A stretch of 64,000 nucleotides of DNA. It comes from Natrononativus amylolyticus (GTDB lineage: Archaea > Halobacteriota > Halobacteria > Halobacteriales > Natrialbaceae). Each line of letters opens with the position of its first letter. Positions within the stretch are counted from its first letter, which is position 1. The stretch lies in contig NZ_CP101458.1 in NCBI RefSeq assembly GCF_024362525.1, positions 2,912,993 through 2,976,992 on the forward strand, read 5' to 3'. The position numbers and the translations under genes were made by a program. The notes below the pieces were generated by a model that saw only the letters and a program-made list of their open reading frames with translations, did no database searches and was not told the DNA's origin. Positions 36,107 through 45,564 of the stretch are shown one piece after another.

Positions 36107-39100
36107 TCACATGAAGTCCTCGATCCCGCTCTGTTTGTTTTTATCGTTCTCGAAGATGCTCTCGAGGGAGGCCTCGAGCACCTCGAGGCGCTGTTTGGTG
36201 TAGTCCCGGCAGCCGTACTCCTCGGCGACCTCGATGGCGGTTTGCATGTACTTGTTCACCGACCCCTGGTGGACGGTGAGGTTCACCCGGCCGCCACACT
36301 CCCGGCAGACCTCGGTGAGCGGCATCCGGCGGAACTTCTCCCCGCAGTCGAGACAGCGCGTTTCCTGGCGCGAAAAGGCCCGCAGGTTCCCGATCAGGTC
36401 GGGCAGGAAGTGGTACTCGATCACCCGTTCGGCGACGTCGGTCTCGTCGACGGCCTCGAGCTTGCGGGCGATCTCGAGTTGGGCGTCCATCTTGTCCATC
36501 ATCGAGCCCAGCGTCTTGTACGCCGAGAGGTCCGGCCCCATCGCGATGTCGGTGGTGTCGTGGGTGTGGGCGAAGCCGGTGTACTCCTCGTCCGTACCGA
36601 GGGTGTCTTCGGCGATCTCGATCTCGACCGCGCCGGCGTCTGCGAGCTCGAGGGTCGCGAGATAGAACTCGCGGGGGTACTGCGAGACGACGTCGATGTT
36701 GTGGGCCTCGTCGTCGATCTCGGAGGGGTCGATTCGGGAGGACATTACCAATGGCGCGTCCATGCGCCCGCCACGCTTGTCGGGGAGGAAGCTGCGACTG
36801 AAGTTGAGGAGACCGTCCATGAGCAGCATGACGCAGTCTTCGTCGCCGTCGCACTGCTTTTGAGACGTGTTGTTCGCGATGAGCGAGTGCGTCTCAGAAA
36901 CGGTAAGGCAGTAGACCGAATCGACGGACGACTCGACGTACTCGACCGTCGAGATCGGTTCAACGAGATACGATCCACTGCCCCCGTCGAAGATGCGTCG
37001 CCCACGTGGAACGATTTCGTCAACGCGTGACCGCAAGCGGTCGTCCTTTCGAGTGAGGTGGAATCCGACGGCCTCGGCGAACTGACTCGCGTCCTCGGAC
37101 GAGATCTCGAGGACGTAGGACGGCGCGGTCATCGACGGGTCGTCGATCTCGTAGTACTCGGGGAATTTCTCGCAAAGTGGGACAGGATCGGTGCGCGTGA
37201 TTCGACCGCAGATCCCGAGCCGATTCAACAACGCGAGTACGTCCTCTTTGAGCTCGTCGCTGACCGTCGTCGCCGAAACCAGGAGCGCGTTCGCATCGAC
37301 GCCTCCGTCTCCGCTGAAGTACCCTCGGAGATAGGCGGCGACGACGGCGTCCGATGCGTCGAAGATCTGCTGTGGAACCCGTTTCGTCTCCGCGAAAATC
37401 CCCGCGTCGAGTACCGTATCGAAGAACACGCGCAGGAGTCGTCCCGAAACGGTCACTTTCGCGTCGTTTTCGTGATACGGTTCGACGCCGAATTCCTCCC
37501 GGAGGGCGTCGATGTAGAATTCCCGGGCTTCGGCCTCGGTTCCGCAGATCGTCGTTTGATGGATCGTCCCTTTCGGCGTCTCCTGTTCGCGTGCGAACCC
37601 TTCTGCAGCATAGTAGCCGAGAGCCGTCGAGACGCGCTCGTTGAGTTCGATCAGTCGATCGATCTCGGTCCGGTCGTGGCGCATTCCGAGACGCGCGTCG
37701 TCCGGAACGAACTCGAGGAACTCCCGACGGCAATCGAACAACTCGAGGAGGAGGTCCGCGGGGAAACCCTCCCGGTAGAGGTAGTTGCTGAACGTTTTCT
37801 TGCCGAGTCCGAAGTACTCGGCCGTACTCGCAAGTGGATAGAACTGACCCTCCCACTCGCCGCCGAACCGTTCCTCGAAGAGCTCGTACAACCGCTCCTT
37901 GTCGAGTCCTTTGATCATCAACCGAGACGAATCGACGGCTTCGGCTTCGAGGAACTCCTCGAGCAGGTCGAAGACGCGAGGACCATCGTTGCCCACGATA
38001 TCGAGCACCTCAGGGACAACGGCGTAGTCAGCCGTCGTGAGAGCAGCAGCTCGTTTCGACCGCAGTTCCCCGTCCTCGTAGACGTGGACCTCGTGGTCAG
38101 GGGTGAGCGTGATCTCGCGACCGCTTCGTGTCTCGAGCCGAACGAGGTGGTTCGGTGCGGGGTGTTTCGAGACCGCTTCGACCGGCTGATGCGTGAGCGC
38201 CCCCGCCTCGTCGATCGACGGAACGATTACGTCCCCTGCCAGTTCCTGTACGAGCGTCCCGAAGTCGTCTCGGTCGGGGTCGTCCAGTCGCTCTTCGACG
38301 AGTTTTTCGATCGGTTCGTGGTGCCACTCGTTCGCTTCGTCACGGTACCAGACCTTCGTGTCCGGATGGAAGCAGTTCCGGCGTTTCGCGGCGTGAAAGA
38401 ACGGATGCGCGTATCCGACTGCGGCGCTCGTAAAACCAATCACTCTCCCGACAGTTGCCGCCGACGTGTGGGGTGCCATCCCGAACACCAGTTCGCCCAC
38501 GAGGTCCTGGCGGTCCTCGAGTTCGTAGAAGGGCTCGAGGCCGTAGTACTGCACCAGCAGGTCGTCGATGAAGTCGGCGGTCTGCATCATGTGCTGGGCG
38601 GCGCCGTCCGAGAGGACGATGTCCTGCACTCTCAGCTCGACCAGCTGGTCCTCGTGCGTGAGCGGGTCGCCGTGGACGTCTTCCTCGTAGCCGAGCGCCT
38701 GGAGCTGGCCGGCGTCGACGTCGAGTTCGCTCGCCCGAACCGACGTGACGGGGAGGTCGGTCATGTCGTAGCGGACGGTGCCGTCTTTGAACGTGCTCAC
38801 GTCGTGTTTCGCCCGGAGAATCCCCTTCTCCATCGGTTCGGGGATCTTGGTCGTCGAGGTGAGTCCCTTCACCCCTTTGACGATCTCGAAGGCGTTCTCC
38901 CGTTCGCCGACCGACTCGAGCGCCCCGCGGTACACCTCGTTTACGTCGACCTCGCGCACCTCGACGCAGGTCGCCTCGACCTCGCAGCGCGAACACTCGA
39001 CGCGACCGGCTTCGTCGGGGTCGACGACCTGCTCGCAGTCGGGACAGCGGTAGTCGGGAACCGTTCGCTCGCCGCAGTCGGGACAGCGGTTCTTGAACGT

Positions 39101-41170
39101 CTCCTCCCCGCAAGACTCACACCGCGTGCGGCCGATCTGGACCTCGACGACCCCCGGCGTGTCCGACATCGTCTCGGCGTGTTTGCCCGCCTTGGCGACG
39201 TCGCGCTGGGCGCCGCCGGCCTCACCGATCGGGAACAAGGTGTGGACCGGGGGGCTGAGGTCCCGGCGCTCGGATTTCTCGGGGCGGCCCATCCGATTGC
39301 CCACCCGCGTCGGCGCCCGCTCGCGAACCGCGAAGGGGGCGACCTCGTTGACCGCCTCGATCGCGTTCTCGCCCTCCGCCTCGAGGCCCCAGGTTCGCGC
39401 GCGTTCTGAGAGGTCGACGTCGTTCCACGTCCGCTCGAGTTCTTCTGTAAGGCCCAGCGTCCGAACGAACGGCAGCGAGTCGTCGACCTCGATCCGGTCC
39501 GGTCGCTGGCGGTGTTCGATCACGATCGTCTCGAGGGCTGCAGCGGTTTCGTCCTCGGGTTCGAGGACGAGCGTCTCGCCCTCGAGTTCGCCTCGAGTGA
39601 CGGCCTCGGCCAGTCCGCAGAACGCCTCGACGGAGAGGTCGTGCCACTGGTAGGTGTATTTCGGGTGCAGCGGCGCGTCGTACTCGAAGGCCCACTCGAG
39701 CGCCCGTTCGGCGCTCGGGTCCTCGAGGTCGATTCGCGGGTCGTCCTCGAGGGCCTGGGCGTCGGCGCCGGCGGCGTCCAGGTCCTGGATCCACCACTCG
39801 GGGACGTAGGAGGCGGGGGCGAGCGGGTGGTTGTTCTCGACGAACTCGCCGTAGTTGACCAGGTACTCGCCGGCGTCGAGGATCTTCTCGACGCCGTTTC
39901 GGACCTCGAGGGCCTCCTCGGGGTCGTCGATCCGGCGGACGTCGCCGTTGGCGAGTTTCACCGTCGGCCCCTCGATGGAGTCGACGGGAATGATCCCGTG
40001 AGCCTTGCCGGGCCGTTCGGTCTTGATCTGGGTGCCGGTCGCGAGGAAGTCGTCGACGAGGTGCATCGTCGCGGGGTGGATGCCGCCGGTCGCGAAGCCG
40101 TGGTTGCGCGCCCGGCCGTAGCGGAGTCGGAAGCCGCCCTCGGCGCTCGGATGTGAGAACACCGGCCGGCCGGCGATGAGGTCCCGCAGGAACTTCGTCG
40201 AGGGTTTCGCCCGGACCGGGCCGTCGGGTTCGTCGTTCGCTTCGACGTCGTCACCGTCGTCTTCGGCCTCGGCGCCGTCACCTTCGCCTGCCGGTTCGTC
40301 GCCCTCGGCAGTTTCGGCTCCCGATTCGTCGCCGTAGGTTCCGTCGATCAGGTCCTGGAGCCACGGCCAGTCGATTTCCTCGAGCTGGGAGGTGTAGCGC
40401 TGAATCTTGGGCGCTTTCAGGGCGATCCCCTCGGCGAGCACGAGACACATCCCGCCGCGGGCGGAGTTGGTGTCGACGCGCTCGAGATCCCGAAAGCCCG
40501 AGACCTCCTCGTCGCCGGTGGCCTCCCCGTCGAGCATGATCGGGAGGTGTTTGGCGATGAACTTCGTCTCCGTATCCTTCGGGGAGTACTGCAGTCCGGT
40601 CTCGCTGTCGTACAGCGCAACCTCCTCGGCGTAGCGTTCTACCTCCTCGCTTCTGGCCTCGTACTGGTCGAGGCCAACGAGCGCGCGGGTGTAGTCGGCG
40701 ACGAGCACCGACAGCGCCTGGGCGGTCCCGCCCGCGGATCGGATCGGCCCGGCGTAGTAGACGTTGACGAACTCGCTGCCGTCGTCGTTTTGCAGAAACT
40801 CGACCTTGTCGATCCCCTCGATGGGGGCCGCGACGACCCCCTCGGTGAGCAGGGCGACCGCCGTTCGAACGGCGCCCTCGACCTTTCCGGCTTTCGTCTC
40901 GTAGTCGCCGACGGTTCCCTCCGCGAAGTCCTCTGCGAGCGCGAGCGCGGCCTCCTCGCGACTCATCCGCCCCTCGAGTTCGCGCACCCGTTCGGCGACG
41001 CCCTCGATGCCGAGGATGTTCTCGACGCGGTCGGCCATGTCCTGGGCGACGGGAATCTCGACTTCGGGTTCGGGGTCGTCGCCGCGGCGCTTCGCCGTCT
41101 GGGCGACCTCGAGGGCGTCGTCGAGTTGGGATTCCAGCCGCTCGAAGTAGCGCTGGTCGGCCTCCCGCAT
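36107..41170 (-). CDS. polC: DNA polymerase D large subunit DP2, with intein
   Basis: Catalytic large subunit of the archaeal D-family replicative polymerase. The precursor is 1687 residues; removing the 507-residue intein leaves about 1180, normal for haloarchaeal DP2. Extein marks: PIRSAGGTAQALSVLVADYTR in the N-terminal half, NCDGDEDC and LLNFSRSFLPDKRGGRMDAPLV in the catalytic core, and several CxxC zinc motifs, including LDCGEKFRRMPLTEVCRECGG near the C-terminus. The core begins ...HAAKRRN and resumes at CDGDED across the intein. An acidic stretch (about 285-315) is haloarchaea-style. The start MREADQRYFERLESQ is 1 bp after the end of the PPC-domain gene on the same strand. Confidence 0.97.
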   Translation of the reverse strand: MREADQRYFERLESQLDDALEVAQTAKRRGDDPEPEVEIPVAQDMADRVENILGIEGVAERVRELEGRMSREEAALALAEDFAEGTVGDYETKAGKVEGAVRTAVALLTEGVVAAPIEGIDKVEFLQNDDGSEFVNVYYAGPIRSAGGTAQALSVLVADYTRALVGLDQYEARSEEVERYAEEVALYDSETGLQYSPKDTETKFIAKHLPIMLDGEATGDEEVSGFRDLERVDTNSARGGMCLVLAEGIALKAPKIQRYTSQLEEIDWPWLQDLIDGTYGDESGAETAEGDEPAGEGDGAEAEDDGDDVEANDEPDGPVRAKPSTKFLRDLIAGRPVFSHPSAEGGFRLRYGRARNHGFATGGIHPATMHLVDDFLATGTQIKTERPGKAHGIIPVDSIEGPTVKLANGDVRRIDDPEEALEVRNGVEKILDAGEYLVNYGEFVENNHPLAPASYVPEWWIQDLDAAGADAQALEDDPRIDLEDPSAERALEWAFEYDAPLHPKYTYQWHDLSVEAFCGLAEAVTRGELEGETLVLEPEDETAAALETIVIEHRQRPDRIEVDDSLPFVRTLGLTEELERTWNDVDLSERARTWGLEAEGENAIEAVNEVAPFAVRERAPTRVGNRMGRPEKSERRDLSPPVHTLFPIGEAGGAQRDVAKAGKHAETMSDTPGVVEVQIGRTRCESCGEETFKNRCPDCGERTVPDYRCPDCEQVVDPDEAGRVECSRCEVEATCVEVREVDVNEVYRGALESVGERENAFEIVKGVKGLTSTTKIPEPMEKGILRAKHDVSTFKDGTVRYDMTDLPVTSVRASELDVDAGQLQALGYEEDVHGDPLTHEDQLVELRVQDIVLSDGAAQHMMQTADFIDDLLVQYYGLEPFYELEDRQDLVGELVFGMAPHTSAATVGRVIGFTSAAVGYAHPFFHAAKRRNCFHPDTKVWYRDEANEWHHEPIEKLVEERLDDPDRDDFGTLVQELAGDVIVPSIDEAGALTHQPVEAVSKHPAPNHLVRLETRSGREITLTPDHEVHVYEDGELRSKRAAALTTADYAVVPEVLDIVGNDGPRVFDLLEEFLEAEAVDSSRLMIKGLDKERLYELFEERFGGEWEGQFYPLASTAEYFGLGKKTFSNYLYREGFPADLLLELFDCRREFLEFVPDDARLGMRHDRTEIDRLIELNERVSTALGYYAAEGFAREQETPKGTIHQTTICGTEAEAREFYIDALREEFGVEPYHENDAKVTVSGRLLRVFFDTVLDAGIFAETKRVPQQIFDASDAVVAAYLRGYFSGDGGVDANALLVSATTVSDELKEDVLALLNRLGICGRITRTDPVPLCEKFPEYYEIDDPSMTAPSYVLEISSEDASQFAEAVGFHLTRKDDRLRSRVDEIVPRGRRIFDGGSGSYLVEPISTVEYVESSVDSVYCLTVSETHSLIANNTSQKQCDGDEDCVMLLMDGLLNFSRSFLPDKRGGRMDAPLVMSSRIDPSEIDDEAHNIDVVSQYPREFYLATLELADAGAVEIEIAEDTLGTDEEYTGFAHTHDTTDIAMGPDLSAYKTLGSMMDKMDAQLEIARKLEAVDETDVAERVIEYHFLPDLIGNLRAFSRQETRCLDCGEKFRRMPLTEVCRECGGRVNLTVHQGSVNKYMQTAIEVAEEYGCRDYTKQRLEVLEASLESIFENDKNKQSGIEDFM
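36854..38374 (-). other. LAGLIDADG intein inside polC (507 residues, Gln-terminated)
   Basis: In-frame insertion between AKRRN and CDGDED. It starts with Cys (CFHPDTKVW, block A). Block B has TPDH (T91 and H94 of the intein). Two LAGLIDADG-type helices, LGYYAAEGF (252-260) and LRGYFSGDG (349-357), mark a homing endonuclease. Block F is VYCLTVSETHSLI, and the end is NNTSQKQ before Cys+1. The last residue is Gln rather than Asn, and the penultimate is Lys rather than His. Gln-terminated inteins are known at this DP2 site in Pyrococcus. Base composition looks less GC-rich than the flanking exteins, consistent with separate acquisition. Confidence 0.92.
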
Positions 41171-41171
41171 G

Positions 41172-41591
41172 CTACAGCCAGAGGTCGAGGTCGGTGGTCT
41201 CGTCGTGCTCCCGCTCGAGGGACTCCGCGAAGACCCGCAGGTGAGCCTCGCCCGCCCACACCGTCGCGGCGTCGAGGTGCCCCGCGAGCGTCTCGCCGTC
41301 GGGCCGCGAGAGGACGGCGTGGGTGTGGGCGAAGCGCTCCTCCCCCAGCCACGAAATATTGCCGACGCAGCTCGCCACCTCGAGCGGTTCGTCGAGTTCG
41401 ATCGGGTAGTACTCGAGGTCGTCCTGGTCGTAGAACCAGAGTTCGGCGTCCTGGACGGCGCCGAGGGCCGTAAACCAGCCCGCGTCGGCGTCGACCTCGG
41501 CAGCGAGCGCCTCGATCTCGGCGCGCCAGTCTGCGCCGGTCTCGAGGCGAGCGACGTACTCCGACTCGGTTTCGACCGCCTGATAGTTCAT
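41172..41591 (-). CDS. PPC/DUF296 domain protein
   Basis: A 139-residue protein of the plant-and-prokaryote conserved (PPC, DUF296) fold. Key features: GWFTALGAVQDAELWFYDQ, SCVGNISWLGEERFAHTHAVLSRPDG and HLDAATVWAGEAHLRVF. The fold is a trimeric beta-barrel, sometimes linked to DNA-binding AT-hooks, which are absent here. It is upstream of and nearly abutting polC (1 bp between), so the genes may be co-expressed. Start ATG 41591 with a TATA-like TTACCTTTT about 28 nt upstream. Confidence 0.9.
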   Translation of the reverse strand: MNYQAVETESEYVARLETGADWRAEIEALAAEVDADAGWFTALGAVQDAELWFYDQDDLEYYPIELDEPLEVASCVGNISWLGEERFAHTHAVLSRPDGETLAGHLDAATVWAGEAHLRVFAESLEREHDETTDLDLWL

Positions 41592-41782
41592 ACCGATCAC
41601 CTGTATCCCCGAGTGGAAAAAGGTAATCGGTCGCGCGCCAGCCGACAACACACGTCACTTTAGTAAACTCTTCGAGAGGTTTTGTGATAGTACTTAAATT
41701 TACCGTCTCCGAAACTGACTTTCATGAGAAAATGAGGCGTGTCAACACACGGTTTGCGGCTAAATTGCAGCCGATACCAAAA

Positions 41783-41790
41783 CATATATA
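41783..41790 (+). promoter_or_regulatory. TATA box for the dpp operon
   Basis: CATATATA lies 28-35 nt upstream of the dppA ATG at 41818, in an AT-rich stretch. A CGTGT-ACACG inverted repeat with a 4-nt spacer (41738-41751) lies upstream and may be an operator. Confidence 0.6.
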
Positions 41791-41817
41791 GAGGTATCTG
41801 TGTCCCGTTATGCTAGA

Positions 41818-43452
41818 ATGGCACGGAAGCAATTCGACATCACGCGGCGGAACCTGCTCGCGTCGGGTGCAGCAGTTTCGGCCGCAGCCATCGCAGGGTG
41901 TATTGGGGGAGAGAACGGTGAGACCGACGACGGTGCCGACGACGCCGACCCAGGTGGGAACGGCGATTCCGCGGTGTTCCACTTCACGCAGGAACAGTCC
42001 CGTGCGGAAGACTTCGACCCGGTCATCGCGAACGACGCCTACAGCGCCCAGGTGTACGGGCTCGTCTTCGACGGGCTGTACGAGTGGGGCGAGGGCCTCG
42101 AACTCGAGCCGAAGGTCGCGACGGGCGAACCGGACGTCGAGGACGACGGTCGCCGGTTCATGTTCGAGATCCACGAGGGGATCGAGTTCCACAACGGCGA
42201 CGAGCTGACCGCCTCGGACGTCGCCCACTCGTTCCTCGCACCCGTCGAGGAGGAGACGGAGAACGCCGCCTCCTACGACATGATCGAGTCGGCCGAACCG
42301 ATCGACGACTACCAGCTCGAGGTCAACTTAGAGGAGCCGTACGGTCCGTTCGAGCTGCAGACGATGGCCGTGACGATCTCCCCGGAGGAGGCGCGGACCG
42401 ACGACCGCGACGCGTTCAACACCGACCCGATCGGCTCCGGTCCGTACACCTTCGAGGACTTCTCGGAGAACGAGTACGTCGAACTCGAGCGCTGGGACGA
42501 CTACTGGGACGACGAGATGGAGGAGCCGAACATCGAGAGCGTCACCTTCGTCGCCCACGACGACGACGCCGGCCGCATCAGCGACATCCGCGCCGGTGAA
42601 ACCGACGCGATCGCCGGCATCCCGAACGACGACTGGGACGTGCTGGAAGGCGAGGACAACGTCGAGGTCCACCGCGCGGAGAGCCCGTCGTACATGTACC
42701 TGGCGTTCAACTGTAACGAGGGCGGGACGACCGATCCGGACGTCCGTCGCGCCATCGCCCACTCCTTCGACATGGAGTCTTTCGTCAACGAGCACGCCGA
42801 GCACACGGCCGATCCGATGACGAACCCGATCCCGCCGACGGTCAACGAGGTCTGGGGCTTCCCGGAGGACGAGTACGGCGAGATGCTACCCGAGTACGAC
42901 CCCGAGGAGGCGGAGGCACTCCTCGACGAGTCCGATGCCGTCGACGACGACTGGGAGCCCATCATCATCACGCCCGAAGGCATCCGCGCCTCGCTGGCCG
43001 AGCGGATCGCGACTCGTCTGGGCGAGATCGGCTACGGCGCCGAGGTCAACGTTCTCGACTTCGGCCAGCTCGTCGAGACCTACAACACGGGCGACGCCGA
43101 CGACTACGAGATGTACCTGCTGGGCTGGACCGGCGGCCCCGACCCCGACTTCTACCTCTACTCGCTGTTCCACGAGAGTCAGGCCGGGGTCAACCAGGGT
43201 CACTTCTACGAGGGCAGCGACGGCTTCCACGACGCGATCGCCGAAGGGCGAACGACCGCCGACCAGGACGAGCGCTACGAGATCTACGAGCCCGTCATCG
43301 AGGAGATCGTCGAAGAGCTGCCCGCGCTGGCGGCGTTCACCCAGCACAACACGATGGCCTCCGGCGACCACGTCGAGGGCCTCGAGGTCCACCCGAACGT
43401 CCAGACGAACCCGAACCTGATCTCCTACCACACGAACGTTTCGCTCCAGTAG
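41818..43452 (+). CDS. dppA: Dipeptide/oligopeptide ABC substrate-binding lipoprotein
   Basis: A 544-residue SBP_bac_5 family binding protein. Signal: ITRRNLLASGAAVSAAAIAGC, a Tat signal with lipobox IAGC. Typical SBP5 segments are FEIHEGIEFHNGDELTASDVAHSF, IGSGPYTFEDF, DPDVRRAIAHSFDMESF and LGWTGGPDPDFYLYSLF. It captures short peptides at the outer face of the membrane, though the exact ligand is not readable. Start at ATG 41818 was chosen over GTG 41800 from TATA spacing. The mature N-terminus is acidic and flexible. Confidence 0.9.
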   Translation: MARKQFDITRRNLLASGAAVSAAAIAGCIGGENGETDDGADDADPGGNGDSAVFHFTQEQSRAEDFDPVIANDAYSAQVYGLVFDGLYEWGEGLELEPKVATGEPDVEDDGRRFMFEIHEGIEFHNGDELTASDVAHSFLAPVEEETENAASYDMIESAEPIDDYQLEVNLEEPYGPFELQTMAVTISPEEARTDDRDAFNTDPIGSGPYTFEDFSENEYVELERWDDYWDDEMEEPNIESVTFVAHDDDAGRISDIRAGETDAIAGIPNDDWDVLEGEDNVEVHRAESPSYMYLAFNCNEGGTTDPDVRRAIAHSFDMESFVNEHAEHTADPMTNPIPPTVNEVWGFPEDEYGEMLPEYDPEEAEALLDESDAVDDDWEPIIITPEGIRASLAERIATRLGEIGYGAEVNVLDFGQLVETYNTGDADDYEMYLLGWTGGPDPDFYLYSLFHESQAGVNQGHFYEGSDGFHDAIAEGRTTADQDERYEIYEPVIEEIVEELPALAAFTQHNTMASGDHVEGLEVHPNVQTNPNLISYHTNVSLQ

Positions 43453-43552
43453 CCGAGCGGGAACGTTCGTCTGTTCTTTCGGCGGTGAGACAGCTACCAA
43501 ACGAAAAGCGCTATAACGTCACGCATGACAGACCCACATTAGCACGTAAGAG

Positions 43553-44551
43553 ATGGGATTACTTCGATACACGATCTACCGGCTGATCCAGACGATTCCC
43601 GTCCTGATCGGCATCTCCATCATCACGTTTCTCCTGGCGAACCTGGGGCCGGGCGACCCCGTTCGCCTCATGCTCCAGGGGGTGGAGCACGACGAGGAGA
43701 TGATCCGGACGATCGAACAGCGGTACGGCCTCGACAGACCGTTACACGAACGGTATATCACATATATGGCGGGCGTAGTGCAGGGTGACCTCGGACATAG
43801 CATCCACCGAAACCGGTCGGTGTCCGACCTGGTCCTCCACCGCGCCGGACCGACGCTGTTCCTGGTCCTCTCCGCGTACGCGTTCGCCCTCGCGACCGCG
43901 ATTCCGCTGGGAATCATCGCCGCGAAGCGGCGCAACGAACCGACCGACCACGTCTCGCGGATCGTCGCCCTCATCGGCGTCAGCACCCCGTCGTTCTGGA
44001 TCGGCATCATGCTGATTCTGATCTTCGCGGTCACGCTCGGCGTGTTGCCTTCGAGCGGGCTCGTCTACCCGTGGCGGCCGCCGGACTCCTACGGCTACAG
44101 CAACCACCTCGAGCTCTGGTATCACTCGCTGCGGTACCTGCTGTTGCCGATGATCGCGCTCGGCACGCTCCAGATGGCGACGCTGATGCGCGTCGAGCGG
44201 ACCCAGATGATCGAGTCGCTCCAGGGCGAGTACGTCAAACTCGCCCGCGCCTACGGCGTTCCGGAGCGGACGATCCTCCGCAAGCACGCGTTTCAGGTGG
44301 CACAGCTGCCGATCATCACGATCGTCGGGCTCAACCTATCGACGGCGATCGGCGGCGCCGTCCTCATCGAGATGGTGTTCAACATCAACGGGATGGGGCG
44401 GCTGTTCATCGAGGCGATCGCGCAGAACGACTATCAGGTCGTGATGGGGCTGACGATGGTACTCGGAACGCTGTTCGTCATCGGCGTCGTCATCACCGAC
44501 ATCGCGTACGCGTACATCGATCCACGAGTGACCTATGGGGAGGAGGAGTGA
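43553..44551 (+). CDS. dppB: Dipeptide ABC permease DppB-type
   Basis: A 332-residue permease. N-terminal GLLRYTIYRLIQTIPVLIGISIITFLLANLGPGDPV is the classic DppB/OppB start, and the EAA loop reads YVKLARAYGVPERTILRKHAF. A separate TATA-like GCTATAAC about 36-43 nt upstream suggests an extra promoter in the 100-bp gap after dppA. Followed after 3 bp by dppC. Confidence 0.93.
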   Translation: MGLLRYTIYRLIQTIPVLIGISIITFLLANLGPGDPVRLMLQGVEHDEEMIRTIEQRYGLDRPLHERYITYMAGVVQGDLGHSIHRNRSVSDLVLHRAGPTLFLVLSAYAFALATAIPLGIIAAKRRNEPTDHVSRIVALIGVSTPSFWIGIMLILIFAVTLGVLPSSGLVYPWRPPDSYGYSNHLELWYHSLRYLLLPMIALGTLQMATLMRVERTQMIESLQGEYVKLARAYGVPERTILRKHAFQVAQLPIITIVGLNLSTAIGGAVLIEMVFNINGMGRLFIEAIAQNDYQVVMGLTMVLGTLFVIGVVITDIAYAYIDPRVTYGEEE

Positions 44552-44554
44552 CCG

Positions 44555-45562
44555 ATGGCAGTAAGTGAATCACAGGCCGAAAGCCGCTCGGGGTCCGACT
44601 CCGAGCTCGGAGACGAGGAGGTAGAGGCGCGCGTCGGGTGGCGGTACACCCTCGCGAAAGTCAGACGGGACACCACGGCGAGGTGGGGGTTCTACGTCAT
44701 CGCGTTCGTCCTGCTGGTCGCGGCGTACGCGACGATCGACAGCAACCTCTCGCGGCTCACCTTCGATGCGGTGTCGGATTACGCCATCGCCGAGGCGCTC
44801 CCGATCTTCGACCATCCGACGCAGATCCCCCCACCGGGCGAGGGAGAGTCCCACGTCCCGCCGGCGTTCCACCCCGATGGGACGCTCTCACACCCGCTGG
44901 GGACCGATCCGGACGGCCGTGACTACTTCACGCGGATCGTCTACGGGACCCAGGTATCGGTGTCCGTTGGACTCATCGCGACCTCGATCGGCCTCGTCGG
45001 CGGGACGATCGTCGGCTCCGTCGCCGGCTACTACGGCGGCTGGGTCGACGACGTCCTGATGCGCGCCGTCGAGACGCTGTACGCGATCCCCGCGCTCATC
45101 CTGATCATCGTCTTCATCGAGTTCGCCGGCAGCCCGAACATGTGGTACGCCGCCATCGGCGTCGCGATCACGTTCATCCCGGTGTTCGCCCGGATCATAC
45201 GCAGCCGGGTGTTGAGCGTCCGCGAGATGGACTACATCGAAGCGGCACGCGCCTCGGGGGTGAAGGATCGCCACATCATCCTCAGACACATCGTCCCGAA
45301 CAGCTTCGCGCCGGTGATGGTGTACGCCACCCTCCAGATCGGGGTGACGATCCTCATCGTCGCGGGGCTGTCGTTCCTCGGCTACGGCGCACAGCCGCCG
45401 ACGCCCGACTGGGGACAGATGCTGAACGTCTCACACGGCTACATGCACTCGAACGTCTGGCTCTCGATCTGGCCAGGGCTGGCGATCATGATCGCCATCA
45501 TGGGGTTCAACCTGTTCGGTGACGGCTTGCAAGACGCACTCGACCCCCGGATCGACGACTAA
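44555..45562 (+). CDS. dppC: Dipeptide ABC permease DppC-type
   Basis: A 335-residue partner permease. It contains the DppC hallmark HPLGTDPDGRDYFTRIVYGTQVS and the EAA loop YIEAARASGVKDRHIILRHIVPN. A long periplasmic-side segment follows the first helix. Tight gaps to dppB (3 bp) and dppD (2 bp) show a single operon. Confidence 0.93.
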   Translation: MAVSESQAESRSGSDSELGDEEVEARVGWRYTLAKVRRDTTARWGFYVIAFVLLVAAYATIDSNLSRLTFDAVSDYAIAEALPIFDHPTQIPPPGEGESHVPPAFHPDGTLSHPLGTDPDGRDYFTRIVYGTQVSVSVGLIATSIGLVGGTIVGSVAGYYGGWVDDVLMRAVETLYAIPALILIIVFIEFAGSPNMWYAAIGVAITFIPVFARIIRSRVLSVREMDYIEAARASGVKDRHIILRHIVPNSFAPVMVYATLQIGVTILIVAGLSFLGYGAQPPTPDWGQMLNVSHGYMHSNVWLSIWPGLAIMIAIMGFNLFGDGLQDALDPRIDD

Positions 45563-45564
45563 CA

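Noticed and set aside
36854..36870. Splice junction at NN/TSQ inside the polC intein end
   Set aside because: This would leave TSQKQ inside the conserved KRRN-CDGDED extein sequence; placing it before CDGDED restores the family sequence.
37058..39409. 783-codon open frame antisense to polC
   Set aside because: Runs opposite the well-supported DP2 gene and its intein, with composition typical of frame shadows in GC-rich DNA and no motifs.
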